A DNA stretch of 64,000 nt from Pseudomonas fluorescens (GCF_900636825.1 NZ_LR134318.1:2761501-2825500); one strand, 5' to 3'. Positions 1 to 9,879 are shown, numbered from the stretch's first letter. Made by a program: numbers and translations. The notes: generated by a model from the sequence alone, not told the origin.

Positions 1-961
1 CATGACGCACTAGCCTGACATTCTTCATTGACTTACCTGTCGTTTCCCCGGCGCAAGACACCAGTAGCGTTGCTAGGGGCATGGCTGGATTAGGGTAGGG
101 GTGATGGGGGGGCATGTAGACTTCTAGAACCTCGACTCAGTGAACTCCATTATCGCTCGCATCCAAAGCGAACTGGGAACAGAGCAGGTAAGGGAGCTGC
201 TCGAAGTACGATATCGCGCCCTTTTCCGTGGAGGAGAGACGCGTCGCAGTCGCTGGGCGGTGAGTGGAGCGTCGTTCCTTCGGGCCTTGTGCCCGCCTAT
301 GACTATTGAACCAACTGGCCTGCTAAGTTCCGATCTTGATACACGCAAATTATTAAGAATTATGGCCGGGCAATAATTATGGCTTGCCAATAATTTAAAT
401 AATTCACAGACGTTTGCCCAGCGTGTCTCACCTCGCGCCGCTATCCGAGGGGCTGCGTGTGTAGTCAGGCGCTTACCTTTTCCTGCTTGTTCAGAATCCC
501 TAGCTTCGGCATCACAGCATTGAGGAGAGTGAGCAGTCGTCGTCTGTCCATCCCATCAAGACACTCGGCGATCTCGACGTTTCAGTGGCTGGACTCACTC
601 AAGGCCAACCTTACGACCATGTCCGCAGCGGCCCTGTAGTGATCAGCCATATAGATGTGCTTACCACCTAATGTCCAGCCTCGCTTAGCGATTTGTTCGG
701 TCACATCTAGGACTCCTGCATCGCTAAAAAAGGCAGTGGTATTCGGGTATCCGAATGATCGTCATGAACGGTTATGTGGAATGTAAGCCCCGTCGTGATC
801 TGCTAAAGGATCTCGACATCGCTACCGCAATCGTCAAAGGGCAGGCTCAGTAGCCACCTACCTGTAAGCGTCCAACCAGTCGTCTGCCATGGGGTGATAC
901 ACCCGCAACAGGTTGACGACTGGATCGGCGATTGCAGCGGGTCACGGCAAATGATCGAACG
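1..961. other. Left edge without a convincing gene
   Basis: No reading frame here is recognisable as a known protein. A GTG-started frame at 140-376 (+, 78 codons) overlaps an opposite-strand frame at 124-390, and neither has a clear ribosome binding site or family resemblance. A 32-codon frame at 755-853 (+) could be a relic. Around 347-396 the sequence becomes very AT-rich, with inverted arms AAATTATT (347-354) and AATAATTT (389-396). This looks like decayed island DNA or intergenic sequence; I cannot assign a function. Confidence 0.4.
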
Positions 962-2359
962 TCATTGGCCGGGGCGCGACAGTAAGATCGGCTGGATGAC
1001 TTCGCGTGTAATCAGCTCAAGACCCGGGCCACCAAAGAACAGCCCCGAAACCTTCTGAGAGTCCAATACACCATCGACGTGTGCCTTATGCAATTGCAGG
1101 GCAACCAGATTCATAGTGAGCTGGAGAACCTGCCACGCGATGGGCGTCAATCCATTGTGCTGACTCTCGTCCTTCTCAATCAGAGAGCGCAGAACCTGTG
1201 GCGCTGGTTCAAAATCTGCAAACTTTGGTGCCAAGTCTTCGACCCCCTCTCGAAGCAAGTTGAGCAGCGACTGCCCGTTCTCCTGCGTGATGGCCATAAA
1301 CCGCTCAAACTCTTCAAAAGGCGGTAAGGGTTGGGATGGTACTTGGGAAAGAATGTCGGCGACGATGCTGTCAGTGTGGCGAGCATGCAGTTTTTGCTGA
1401 AACCGCCCAACAGCCTTCGACGCAGCACCAGAGTGAATCATGTCATAGAAGGAAACCCCAGTTTTGCCGATTTCAGTGTTGAAGGTGTTGAGCGGCACCT
1501 CGGTGACTGAGTCCCCAGCCCGATCAGCGAGGGGGTTGATGAACGTGCACACTGTCTTCTTTTCGCCTGCATACTCAACTGGCCCCAAGTCCACGCCGAA
1601 GCCCAGGCACGAGAAAAAGGAGACATAGGCATAAGCCCGAGACGTCACGTCACACACACCCACCGCCAACGTGTGGCCGAAGTCATAGGGGTTGTCACCC
1701 ACGACTGCGTTGGTCTCCCGACCATCCCACCAGACCAGTTCCTGCTCCCAGTTCGCCTTGTCATCTTGGAGGTCACGTTGGAGCATATCCTTGAAGGTCT
1801 TAAGCCCATCCTGTCGAGCAGCGTCAGGGAATGAGTGCGCAAAGAACGTCAGCGCAAGGTAACCAACTGCTTGTAAGAAGTCACACCCGCCAAATCTCAG
1901 CTGGATACGTTTGCCTTCAGTTCGATAGTGCGTTTGCGGTGCCCCCGTTTGCCTCAGATCAATCTTGATCTGATCTGTCTGATTGGCTTCAACCCATCGC
2001 TGGGCTACTTCAAGGCTGGGCACCGCAAGCTTCACCTCGGTGCTCGCCCCGACGTTTGCAATATCGAGCGGCGGAGGCATATCAATATCGATATTCGAAC
2101 CCTCCATGCGATAGCGCGTTTCCCCGTCCATAAAGAAGTAGGGCTTGGCCTTATCCTTGCGATCTGGCCTGACCTCTAGTGCACCGTTCATCATCGCCAG
2201 CTGAGGTTCCAAACGTGCTACCAGTTTACCGAAGCCGGTGTTGTGATCATGGCAATAGATGCCGCGATTCGTTCGACGTCCACCCAGAGCGGCGGGAAAG
2301 ATGTCCTCATTGGACTTCGCAGGTTCACCGCAGATGATGCATGCCCGATTCGTAGCCAT
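962..2359 (-). CDS. HNH-type zinc-finger protein, putative nuclease
   Basis: A 465-residue protein beginning with ACIICGEP, then EDIFPAALGG, then CHDHNTGFG. This CxxC ... (E/D)xIxP-x-xLGG ... CxxHN layout resembles the zinc-bound core of the HNH_5 group of HNH endonucleases, so DNA or RNA cleavage is the inferred activity. The other 400 residues show no motif I recognise and may sense or bind a target. The ATG at 2359 is preceded by AAGGAG at good spacing, which fixes the start. It is divergent from the helicase at 2622 across 262 bp. In a defence island such a pair could form one system, but the pairing is inferred. The middle cysteine/histidine pattern departs from the textbook HNH triad, so a purely binding role is possible. 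Confidence 0.6.
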   Translation of the reverse strand: MATNRACIICGEPAKSNEDIFPAALGGRRTNRGIYCHDHNTGFGKLVARLEPQLAMMNGALEVRPDRKDKAKPYFFMDGETRYRMEGSNIDIDMPPPLDIANVGASTEVKLAVPSLEVAQRWVEANQTDQIKIDLRQTGAPQTHYRTEGKRIQLRFGGCDFLQAVGYLALTFFAHSFPDAARQDGLKTFKDMLQRDLQDDKANWEQELVWWDGRETNAVVGDNPYDFGHTLAVGVCDVTSRAYAYVSFFSCLGFGVDLGPVEYAGEKKTVCTFINPLADRAGDSVTEVPLNTFNTEIGKTGVSFYDMIHSGAASKAVGRFQQKLHARHTDSIVADILSQVPSQPLPPFEEFERFMAITQENGQSLLNLLREGVEDLAPKFADFEPAPQVLRSLIEKDESQHNGLTPIAWQVLQLTMNLVALQLHKAHVDGVLDSQKVSGLFFGGPGLELITREVIQPILLSRPGQ

Positions 2360-2621
2360 TGTCTCTCCTTACCGGCCCTAGCCGGGGCGCTTACGCCCGC
2401 TGCGTACTGCCATAATGATCATGAAGCCAGCCAGTATAGGGGGTAGCCGTGGCAGAAGTATGACGCTGAGGAGCAAAGCAGCATGTGTCGCCGGTTATGA
2501 TGGCTATCTGCCCTTCGTTAGAAGTTTTGCGTCACAAATATGATGGTAATCTCTGGGTTTCACCGCAGAAGCGTGATCAGCATTTCTGGCACGCACACGG
2601 ACAGCAGGGAGCCATCAGCTA

Positions 2622-5240
2622 GTGGATTCACGACCAACCGACCCTCATTCTGAAACGCCACAGATTGACATCTCACCTCGCGGCGATACTTCCACACTCC
2701 CGAATGCTAAACAGCCCACCAAGGGTGGAATTTTCAATCTTATTGCCAATACCGTCCTGGATGCCGTCAAGTTTCAACAATTCTCTGCCTGGAAAGCAGG
2801 CCGTGCAGTTGGTGCTGAAGACGGTTTCAAACTGGGTCAAACGCGGGGGCTGGAACTAGGACGCGCGGAGGGTCGAAAGGTCGGGCATCTGGAGGGCAAA
2901 AGTGAAGGCTTTGAGGAGGGGTTCTCTCAGGGGCACGTATTGGGGTTGGACGAAGGGAAGTTGATCGTTGAACTGCGGCCCGGCGCTGTTCCATGTCCCG
3001 CTCCACCAGGCATCAAGGAGCCTGCACTATTCAAGGACTGGACGTTCGCAATCACTCCGGAGATGGCTGCTGAAATCCGAGAGGATGTGAAAAACTATCT
3101 TCCTGACCAACCTCCGTCAGAAGATCAGTGGAAGATGATCCTGTCGACGACTCCAACCACTTGCGTTGTCGCCGGCGCTGGCAGTGGCAAGTCGACCACC
3201 ATGGTGCTGCGTCTGATCGTTCTCTATCACTATCTCAAGATCGATCTGTCGGGGCTGACGGTTGTCACCTTTACAAAAGAGTCGAAGCTGGATTTTGCGA
3301 AGAAAGTCCGCGAGGTGTTTGACCTCTGGGGTTACGACGTCAGTGAGAAGAAATCCCTTGAGATAGTCCGCACCTTTCACTCACGGATTCTGTCGTTTGC
3401 AAAAAGCATCGATGGGCTGAGCGACGTCAAGGCGTTCGAGTTCCTGGACAACAAGCCGGAGGAGGAAGAGCGTGGCGGGTCGATGCTGCAGGTCAAACTG
3501 GGGGAGACGCAGCTCGATCTAATGAACGCGGTTTACCAAGATCTCTTTGAAAACAACCAACCCTTTCGCGCACTGATTGGGGAGCTGTATCAGCGCTCAC
3601 TGCTGCTCGATAAAATGGAGAAAGACCATCCGGATGTACTGCATCGTCAGGATAAGGCTTGGCAAATGGCGAATATCGACGGTGCCTTGTGCTCTCAGCT
3701 CGAAGGGCTTTGGGAGGCCGCTGGCCATTGGCCGATTGACGGGATAGAGCCGACTCAGAAGACCCTGCGGATACTTGGGAAAAACTTTCAAGTCAACGGC
3801 TACATTCCCGAGTTCGATACCTTCGTCATGCTAGGAATCGATGACACCGAACCAGATGACCTTAAGCTCGATCACCAATATGGTTGGTTCATGCGCAAGC
3901 ATGTGCGGGACAAGCGGACGCTTTTTCAGGCCTTTTGCAGTCCACGAGTCGTGTACTTGAGCAGCTACGTCGATGCCACGCAGTCGATTGAGGCCCTCAA
4001 GGGGCGTATCAACGGATGTCCGAAATTTCGGTACAAGGTCAGGGGTGAGATCAGCTCCAGCTATATCTTAGAGGCCTTTTTCTCTACCGCTTCCTTCATC
4101 GAAAACCTGGGGTTAGACGCCATCGAGGCGGTAAAAAATATGACCCTTTACAAGGGTGATCCCGACACCCTATTTTTCTATGCCATGAGTATTTACTGGG
4201 CTGCTTTCAACGAACGGCTGCTAGGGATGAGCCCACCGGTCATGACCTTTAACAGCATGTTCGCGATGTTCAGCGAGCGTGGTCAGCAGAATTTTCGGGC
4301 AGTGCCAGACAGCGTACTTCGTCCGATGACAACACTGCTCATTGACGAATTCCAGGACGTTGGAGCGAACACGATCTCCTGGGTACGGGCGACATTTAGC
4401 GAGATCGAACGACGGGGGCTGGCGGCTCAGACGCTCGGCGCGCGGGCCTATGCTTCAGTGATGGCCGTGGGTGACGATTGGCAAAGCATCTATGGATGGC
4501 GCGGCAGCTCTCCGCGTTTTCTTATGGAGTTCGGCAAGGAATTCAAATCGCCGAAGCTGACGCAGGTGTTCATGCAAGAGAATCACCGATCACATCAGAT
4601 GGTGGTCGACGCAGCTGAAGCAATCGTCAACCAGACACCTGGCTTCGAGAACAAGCATGGTGTCGCGGTCAATAAGCGTGTGATTGGCAATCAGGTACCA
4701 GTAGAGGTTCGAGAGCTTGACTGGGAACACCTAGTCCAGATGGTTGAGCACCATTACGACGCCGGACGTTCAATCCTTGTGCTTTACCGTAAACGCGACA
4801 CCAAGAAAGATGCAAGGGCGAAGTTGGGCGAGGTCATTGAGCGAGCCCGGCAAGACAAGCGCAGCAAGGCAATAAAGTTTTTGACCTACCACTCCTCCAA
4901 AGGCCTGCAAGCTGATGCGGTCTTTTTGTTGGGTGATTGTGAGGTCACGACCTCTTCGCCTTCGAGAAATGATTTTTATGCACAGGCGGGCATGGCGAAT
5001 CCGGGCGAGCCGTGCGGTTATGACCTAGCACAGCAGCAGGAGGCGCTGCGAACGGCCTACGTGGCGATCACCCGGGCCGTAACCTACTGCTATTGGTATG
5101 TTTCCTGGGACGAAAAGGTGCCTGCGTCGGAGAAGGCAAGCCGTTACATCAAGAGAGATCAAAGCCATTGGAACGTCGTGACCCCGCGACCTGCGCCGGC
5201 CTCGGATGGCATCAAACGTAAAGCCAGGAAAGGGCGATAA
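2622..5240 (+). CDS. UvrD-like superfamily 1 helicase with GX3-repeat N-terminus
   Basis: An 872-residue SF1A-type helicase, an ATP-driven DNA translocase. Q-motif Gln about 169, Walker A GAGSGKST at 185-192, Ia-like VVTFTKES, TFHSRIL, Walker B DEFQD at about 575, motif III AVGDDWQSIYGWRG, NHRS of motif IV, THHSSKG-equivalent YHSSKGLQ, and motif VI TAYVAITRA are all present, so the motor should be active. Residues 60-112 form fourteen consecutive GX3 units, a low-complexity segment like the deca-GX3 repeat of Yae1-type proteins and not usual in UvrD. The start is a GTG with AGGGAG about ten bases upstream; there is no in-frame ATG before the repeat. Long unique sequence between motifs Ia and II may hold an accessory domain. 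It is divergent from the HNH-type gene and convergent with the RT operon. A defence role is likely from context. Confidence 0.8.
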   Translation: MDSRPTDPHSETPQIDISPRGDTSTLPNAKQPTKGGIFNLIANTVLDAVKFQQFSAWKAGRAVGAEDGFKLGQTRGLELGRAEGRKVGHLEGKSEGFEEGFSQGHVLGLDEGKLIVELRPGAVPCPAPPGIKEPALFKDWTFAITPEMAAEIREDVKNYLPDQPPSEDQWKMILSTTPTTCVVAGAGSGKSTTMVLRLIVLYHYLKIDLSGLTVVTFTKESKLDFAKKVREVFDLWGYDVSEKKSLEIVRTFHSRILSFAKSIDGLSDVKAFEFLDNKPEEEERGGSMLQVKLGETQLDLMNAVYQDLFENNQPFRALIGELYQRSLLLDKMEKDHPDVLHRQDKAWQMANIDGALCSQLEGLWEAAGHWPIDGIEPTQKTLRILGKNFQVNGYIPEFDTFVMLGIDDTEPDDLKLDHQYGWFMRKHVRDKRTLFQAFCSPRVVYLSSYVDATQSIEALKGRINGCPKFRYKVRGEISSSYILEAFFSTASFIENLGLDAIEAVKNMTLYKGDPDTLFFYAMSIYWAAFNERLLGMSPPVMTFNSMFAMFSERGQQNFRAVPDSVLRPMTTLLIDEFQDVGANTISWVRATFSEIERRGLAAQTLGARAYASVMAVGDDWQSIYGWRGSSPRFLMEFGKEFKSPKLTQVFMQENHRSHQMVVDAAEAIVNQTPGFENKHGVAVNKRVIGNQVPVEVRELDWEHLVQMVEHHYDAGRSILVLYRKRDTKKDARAKLGEVIERARQDKRSKAIKFLTYHSSKGLQADAVFLLGDCEVTTSSPSRNDFYAQAGMANPGEPCGYDLAQQQEALRTAYVAITRAVTYCYWYVSWDEKVPASEKASRYIKRDQSHWNVVTPRPAPASDGIKRKARKGR

Positions 5241-5315
5241 TCAGGGCTCACCTGTCTCTGATCTGAGCATCTCAGGGTGGCATTGAGGAATGTCAAAAAG
5301 CGCAGCGGCCAGTGT

Positions 5316-6680
5316 TTAGGACGTCTGCGCGATATCCTCTTCCAGTTCACGCACAGCCTTGCTGGCTTTGATTTCAAATCGACGCTCCACCTCTGTGTCG
5401 CTCAGCTTAAGCGCATCATCGCCGAGCCACATGGCAAGTTTCTCGCGCTTCTGGCTGATCGTGAGAGCATCGAGGTTCGGTATGTAGCCGTTATTGGCTT
5501 TCATGCCCCGCTGCAGCTCGTAGAATGTCTTGATCAAAGACTTCGGATGGATCTCACCGCTTGGGCAAAAGCGACCTGTGAGCTTCCTGACCGTGTGATT
5601 AATGGCACGCAACTGGGAAGTCGTGGTGATCTGGCAGAAATAGGCAGCCCAGCCGAGGCGCTTACCTTTGAATATGCAGCCAGTAATCCTCAGGTTTAGC
5701 TTCCACTGGCAGTATGCCAGGGCGCGCTCCTTATCAGCAGGACGTCGGGCTGTCGCGAGTTTGTGCCGGTATGCCGTGAAGATTTTGGCGATCGATGACT
5801 CGAATCTAAGAATGCTCTCGTGCCGAATGAGCACTTGGCCGCCCTCGATCTGGTACCCCAGAAAACTGAAGGGGTCGGTTAAGCTCTCCACTTTGGACTT
5901 CGATCCCGGTTCGAAGTCATGCGGGTTGAGCTTCAAGGCCTTCAATTCCGCGATGAGCTCATTAGCCGTAGAGCGCGCCACTCCCGCCGGCCCCAAGATC
6001 AGAATGTCGTCAACGTAACGCTTGTACCAAATCCCCGTCCGAGACTCGAAAAGGGTATCAATGCCTTGAAGCGCAATCTCCGCGAGCACATTTGAAATTG
6101 CGAGGCCTTGCGGAACGCCGACTGTGGGGCGATCGGCTCCTTTACTTCCCCTGGATTCAGGCACCGTGGGCGTTGTGAGCGCGTCGGTAATCAGCTGTCT
6201 GAACTCGGGTTTCTGAATTTTTTTTCGCGTTGCAGCGGCGACTAATTCGTGAGGAATGGATGGGTAAAAGCTTTTAAGATCAATTTTGGCGTATTCGGCA
6301 TATACGCCGGAATTGAGCGCTGTTTTCAAGGAATCGATGACGGTCTGGGGCAGGGTGAGTTTCGCCATGGGGAAAACGTCAGATAAGCAATTGCACAACG
6401 CACGTAGGACGATTCTGTCTCTGGCGGTTGGAATGGATATTTGCCGAGGCGGCGACGAGGCCCCCTTGAGAATCAATTTTTCCTTGTAGGCAGTGAAGCG
6501 ATATTCACCCTGGTGAACCTTCTCAATGATGTGATCAAGCTCCGCGCTTAACTGTTTATCGAGGTTAGCCGGACGCATGCGGTCGAGGCCGATGGCCCCG
6601 GAATTTTTGATTTTATCGGTGTAGATTTCCTGGAGACGCTTTCGGGTAAATACCTTTTTAAAGCTTTTCGCCGCGCTCAT
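5316..6680 (-). CDS. Reverse transcriptase of the UG/Abi (defence) type
   Basis: RNA-templated DNA polymerase, 454 residues from the ATG at 6680. Catalytic core is visible: KIDLKSFYPSI (Asp about 134), GVPQGLAISN (about 188-197), RYVDDILILG (YVDD 222-225) and FSFLGYQI. There is no maturase or HNH domain, so it is not a group II intron protein, and the retron VTG motif is not seen. About 170 residues follow the palm and resemble the helical C-terminus of Abi/UG reverse transcriptases. The ATG overlaps the SLATT stop as ATGA, so the two are translationally coupled. Reverse transcriptases paired with SLATT effectors are known among defence-associated RTs; I cannot say which subgroup this is. A longer in-frame start at 6764 would lie inside the SLATT gene and is less likely. 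Confidence 0.85.
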   Translation of the reverse strand: MSAAKSFKKVFTRKRLQEIYTDKIKNSGAIGLDRMRPANLDKQLSAELDHIIEKVHQGEYRFTAYKEKLILKGASSPPRQISIPTARDRIVLRALCNCLSDVFPMAKLTLPQTVIDSLKTALNSGVYAEYAKIDLKSFYPSIPHELVAAATRKKIQKPEFRQLITDALTTPTVPESRGSKGADRPTVGVPQGLAISNVLAEIALQGIDTLFESRTGIWYKRYVDDILILGPAGVARSTANELIAELKALKLNPHDFEPGSKSKVESLTDPFSFLGYQIEGGQVLIRHESILRFESSIAKIFTAYRHKLATARRPADKERALAYCQWKLNLRITGCIFKGKRLGWAAYFCQITTTSQLRAINHTVRKLTGRFCPSGEIHPKSLIKTFYELQRGMKANNGYIPNLDALTISQKREKLAMWLGDDALKLSDTEVERRFEIKASKAVRELEEDIAQTS

Positions 6681-7243
6681 GGCTTGTTCCAGAAAGAGTA
6701 GAGGCCTGCCAGTACCGGAAGTGCATAGAGCAAAGCAGTAATTAGTAATCGCATCGTCAGCCAAAATACGGCTGAAAAGTATTCAAAGCCTGTGGGCATT
6801 CGAGTGGTGAGGCCGCTGGCAAAAACGCGTGCGATCCGATCATCGATTTCCCGATGATTTTCCGATTCAGCTAGCAGTTCGTCATATCTGGTGACCTGTG
6901 CCGGCGTTGGCGCAGGGGATGTGGTGGTCGCTGAGCCATCAGGCAGTCCCCGATGTAGCTTCTGCAGCTCTAGATAGTTGGTGCGCATTAGCATTGCTCG
7001 GCCACGAAAGTCGCGGTTCGCAACCGCAAGCGAAATGCCGAGCAGAGCAACCGAAAGGATCGTCGCCATGACATCTGTGTCTGGGCCAAGGATCGTGCTG
7101 TGTCTGATTGTCAGCACACCCAGCGCAGTGCTGAGGATCGCGTACCATACCAGCAAGAGTTGCGAGTGAAAGTCCAGCCACTCCAGACGCTTATGGGCCT
7201 GAATGCGTGCCTTGTAAGTGAACCAGACGCTGTCCTTATTCAC
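6677..7243 (-). CDS. SLATT-domain membrane protein, putative effector
   Basis: 188 residues from a GTG at 7243 with GGAGAG six bases upstream; the longer ATG at 7330 would run through a row of hairpins and is rejected. Two hydrophobic helices near residues 28-48 and 58-78, a conserved-looking NYLELQKL segment, a polar stretch, and a C-terminal hydrophobic helix near 158-184 match the SLATT (SMODS- and SLOG-associating two-TM effector) architecture. SLATT proteins are predicted to form pores in the inner membrane when triggered. Here the trigger would be the product of the coupled reverse transcriptase, giving growth arrest on infection; that mechanism is inferred. The family call rests on topology and neighbour, not a profile search. 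Confidence 0.7.
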   Translation of the reverse strand: MNKDSVWFTYKARIQAHKRLEWLDFHSQLLLVWYAILSTALGVLTIRHSTILGPDTDVMATILSVALLGISLAVANRDFRGRAMLMRTNYLELQKLHRGLPDGSATTTSPAPTPAQVTRYDELLAESENHREIDDRIARVFASGLTTRMPTGFEYFSAVFWLTMRLLITALLYALPVLAGLYSFWNKP

Positions 7244-7655
7244 GCATATCTCTCCATAGAAAAGGGTGAAGAGGTGGGGGGATTTGAGTACCGTTGAACA
7301 TCCCGTAGGGATCAGTGGGCCGAAACCCAACAGCCGAAGCTGTTAATTATCAGAACCGCCCTCGCTCGCACGAGAGGAAATACCCACCCCTTCGTGAATA
7401 ATTCTACAGTGCCACCATGGAGTGTGGAAGCCATTCAATTGCTCGATCGTATGGCGCCAAAAAGGCTTGCGTGATGAAACATGCCTGCATAAAGCCGATG
7501 TCCCAAAATGCGCGGCAGTGACGGTGGTTAGCCGAACCGACCGCACATATCAGCACCCAAGGGGCTACCAGGGGCATTGGGAGTACTCTTTATGCTGGTC
7601 AGCCTGGCATCCCCAGCGGCAACAGCCGGCAGTTCTCCCAGGCCTTCCGTGCAGG
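7244..7655 (-). other. Leader region of SLATT-RT operon with three adjoining hairpins
   Basis: A 412-base gap without a supported gene. On the minus strand, immediately 5' of the SLATT gene, three inverted repeats lie back to back: AACAGC-UUCG-GCUGUU (7345-7330), GGG-UUUCGG-CCC (7329-7318) and AUCCC-UAC-GGGAU (7313-7301). The first has the very stable C(UUCG)G tetraloop. A fourth short palindrome, ctcgcacgag, is at 7366-7375. Such structure suggests a transcribed RNA, either an attenuating leader or the non-coding template RNA that several defence RTs carry upstream. It could also include a terminator of the gene ending at 7656, though no T-run follows. Confidence 0.45.
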
Positions 7656-9878
7656 TTAGAAAGGCGAGGGGGCTCCGTCGAGCAGCAGCGAGAGATCAGC
7701 TATTTTTGCCCCCAACGTCGCTTTAAGCGTTGCTCTCAGCTTCTTGTCCACCTCTTTATGGAGTCGGATTTTTTCTATGGCCAATGCGATTATAAATTCC
7801 ATTGCCGCCTCGCCACGCTCATACGAGTAGCCCTTCGCCACGCGCAGAATGATGTCCGCCATCGCCGCGCTGTAGATCTCGTGAGCGCTGTAATCCAACT
7901 CCGTGGGAAGTGCCGCCCTGAGAAACGCCGACTGGATGATTCCGTCGTCATACCTGGAGAACACATCCGGCGACAGCAGCACCTGCTGTAACTCACCAGA
8001 TTCCAGTCGTTTCGCGTCCTTGATTTTTGCCCCTTCCCGGGCGTTCTGCAAAATCCAAAGGATGGTCAAGAAGATGTCTACAGTCGAAGCCTTTTTGACA
8101 TCCTCCTTCCCGTTCACGAACGCGAAGCCATCAGTAAGCTTCATCTCTTTGTTCGTGAAACTGCTTGGCCAGAATGCCTGGGACGACAGGCCCGATGCTT
8201 CCTCGGCAGCCAACTGATCAGCGCGGTTTTTGATCAGCAGCAAGCCCTCATCACCAAAGGCGACCAGCTTGTTGAGTATGTCTTTTTCTTTGGCCCAGTG
8301 ATTACTGCACACAGCGCTGCCGGCGGGAATCTCCATGAAGGCCTTGAACACGTACCGGCGCTCACCTTTCGGTGGTTGCGTCAGATTGGAGCTCAGGTCT
8401 TTCATCAGCTCGTAGGTTCGACCGAAGAGGGCTCCGACGATGTAGAGGCGAGTTCCTGATTTCTGGGCGCTCCGCAGCCGCCTACTGACTCTCTGCAGAA
8501 TGGTTCCACGCTCTGCTGCAGCTGCAACCACAATAACTGAGCCATGAAGCTCTTCGTCTTGGTTGAAGTCTTCTTCGCTGACCTTGGTGCAGGTCAGGCC
8601 TCTTTCAGTCAGATATTCCAAGGCTTCCGTCGCAAGTTTTTCACTAGCTGGGTCTTTGTCATGGATGATCAGCTTGGTTGACGCGGGCGACTCCTGGTCG
8701 AGGCACTTTTTGAACCAGGTTTTAAAGCCGTCAGTCTCGACCAATTTTTCCTTGTCTACGTGTACTGTGCGCCGTCTTTCTCCTCCTTGGATGGGCGTTA
8801 CACATCTGAAAAGCCCCTTGCCTATGAAGGAGTCAAACTTCACCTGAAGGTCATCCGGTAGATGATCCATGCTGATGTTTAACAGCCTTGTCTCAGTGTG
8901 TTCTGCGATAAAGCGCTCACCGTGAATCCGGATGGTCTGTCGTGCTTCCGAGGTTTCGGACTCAGCGAGCATTTCGAAATCCTGAGGACGTTCCAGAGTA
9001 TGGACAATAGTGCAGTTTTCAGACTTCTTGGAGAACGACAAAACCGTAGCGACTCGGGATGGGGGAGCGCTGTTGACTCGAATCCACTGGTCGGCCAACC
9101 CACACGTAGATGAGGCTGAGATCAGGCAAAGGGCAGCACTGGCGCCAGGCAAACGCCCATCCTTCAGCCCCTCGTGGGAATGGAAGGATCTGATGGTCTG
9201 GATAGTAGGTTTTCCAAACCGGGCCTGATACAGCTGCATTGAAAGGGCTATGGGCAAGAAAGCCATTGTGTCGAGGTAGATCGTGTCGGGCTCACCCAAC
9301 GTGCTTGTAGCAGCTTGTTTGAGCATCTTCAGCGAAGCAAATGCAAGAAAGTGGGCGTGCAGGGTCTCGGAGAGAAGATTTTCAGCCCGAATGAAATAAT
9401 TTGCGGAGCGGGACGAGGGCTTTGAAAACAGAAAGCCAGCCGGGGCTTTGGTCAACACTGAGGTGCACTTAACCAGTTTCTCCATGCCGGCCTTGACGAT
9501 TTTCGCGGTGCCGTTCTGCAGCAGTTTGGAAATGTTCTTGGGGGCACCAGAAATATTCTGGTACTTGATGATGCTGCCATGGCCATCGTGATAGGCAAAT
9601 CCATAGCTCAGTGAAGATTTCGCATCGCGACGCTGCAGGGCGCTGGATAATGGAGATGCTTTATCTTGGCACTGTTTCTGAATCTGCTCCTCAAAGCACT
9701 GCGGTATGAGGAAGACTAGGTGATCTGGCAGGATGTAGCCGGGTAGGCGCTTTTGCAGTGCATCCGTCACCTGGATATCCGTGATGGCTTCAGGGCCGGT
9801 GAAGAACACCACAGCCTGTGCGGGCTCTGCATCAGGTGAAATTGCGAGAGATACTTCGAAATCGTAAAGATCAGGCAT
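7656..9878 (-). CDS. Large phosphoribosyltransferase-like protein
   Basis: A 740-residue cytoplasmic protein. Residues 152-169 (KPSSRSANYFIRAENLL) resemble the PSGxHS...Y segment of orotate-type phosphoribosyltransferases; 198-215 (DTIYLDTMAFLPIA) fits the strand-and-loop before the fold core; 249-265 (ALCLISASSTCGLADQW) sits where the PRPP-binding loop would be but lacks the usual acidic pair, so catalysis is uncertain. A second alpha/beta unit further on (SVIVVAAAAERG...) looks like a divergent repeat of the fold. The C-terminal third is helical and unrecognised. It starts one base after the stop of the GHKL ATPase (TGACATG), so the two genes are one operon and probably one complex. Function unknown; PRTase domains act as effectors or base-modifying parts in some defence systems. 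Confidence 0.55.
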   Translation of the reverse strand: MPDLYDFEVSLAISPDAEPAQAVVFFTGPEAITDIQVTDALQKRLPGYILPDHLVFLIPQCFEEQIQKQCQDKASPLSSALQRRDAKSSLSYGFAYHDGHGSIIKYQNISGAPKNISKLLQNGTAKIVKAGMEKLVKCTSVLTKAPAGFLFSKPSSRSANYFIRAENLLSETLHAHFLAFASLKMLKQAATSTLGEPDTIYLDTMAFLPIALSMQLYQARFGKPTIQTIRSFHSHEGLKDGRLPGASAALCLISASSTCGLADQWIRVNSAPPSRVATVLSFSKKSENCTIVHTLERPQDFEMLAESETSEARQTIRIHGERFIAEHTETRLLNISMDHLPDDLQVKFDSFIGKGLFRCVTPIQGGERRRTVHVDKEKLVETDGFKTWFKKCLDQESPASTKLIIHDKDPASEKLATEALEYLTERGLTCTKVSEEDFNQDEELHGSVIVVAAAAERGTILQRVSRRLRSAQKSGTRLYIVGALFGRTYELMKDLSSNLTQPPKGERRYVFKAFMEIPAGSAVCSNHWAKEKDILNKLVAFGDEGLLLIKNRADQLAAEEASGLSSQAFWPSSFTNKEMKLTDGFAFVNGKEDVKKASTVDIFLTILWILQNAREGAKIKDAKRLESGELQQVLLSPDVFSRYDDGIIQSAFLRAALPTELDYSAHEIYSAAMADIILRVAKGYSYERGEAAMEFIIALAIEKIRLHKEVDKKLRATLKATLGAKIADLSLLLDGAPSPF

Positions 9879-9879
9879 G

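Noticed and set aside
5316..6680. Group II intron or retron for the first RT
   Set aside because: No maturase domain, no HNH, no intron-like RNA ends, no VTG motif; the partner is a SLATT protein.
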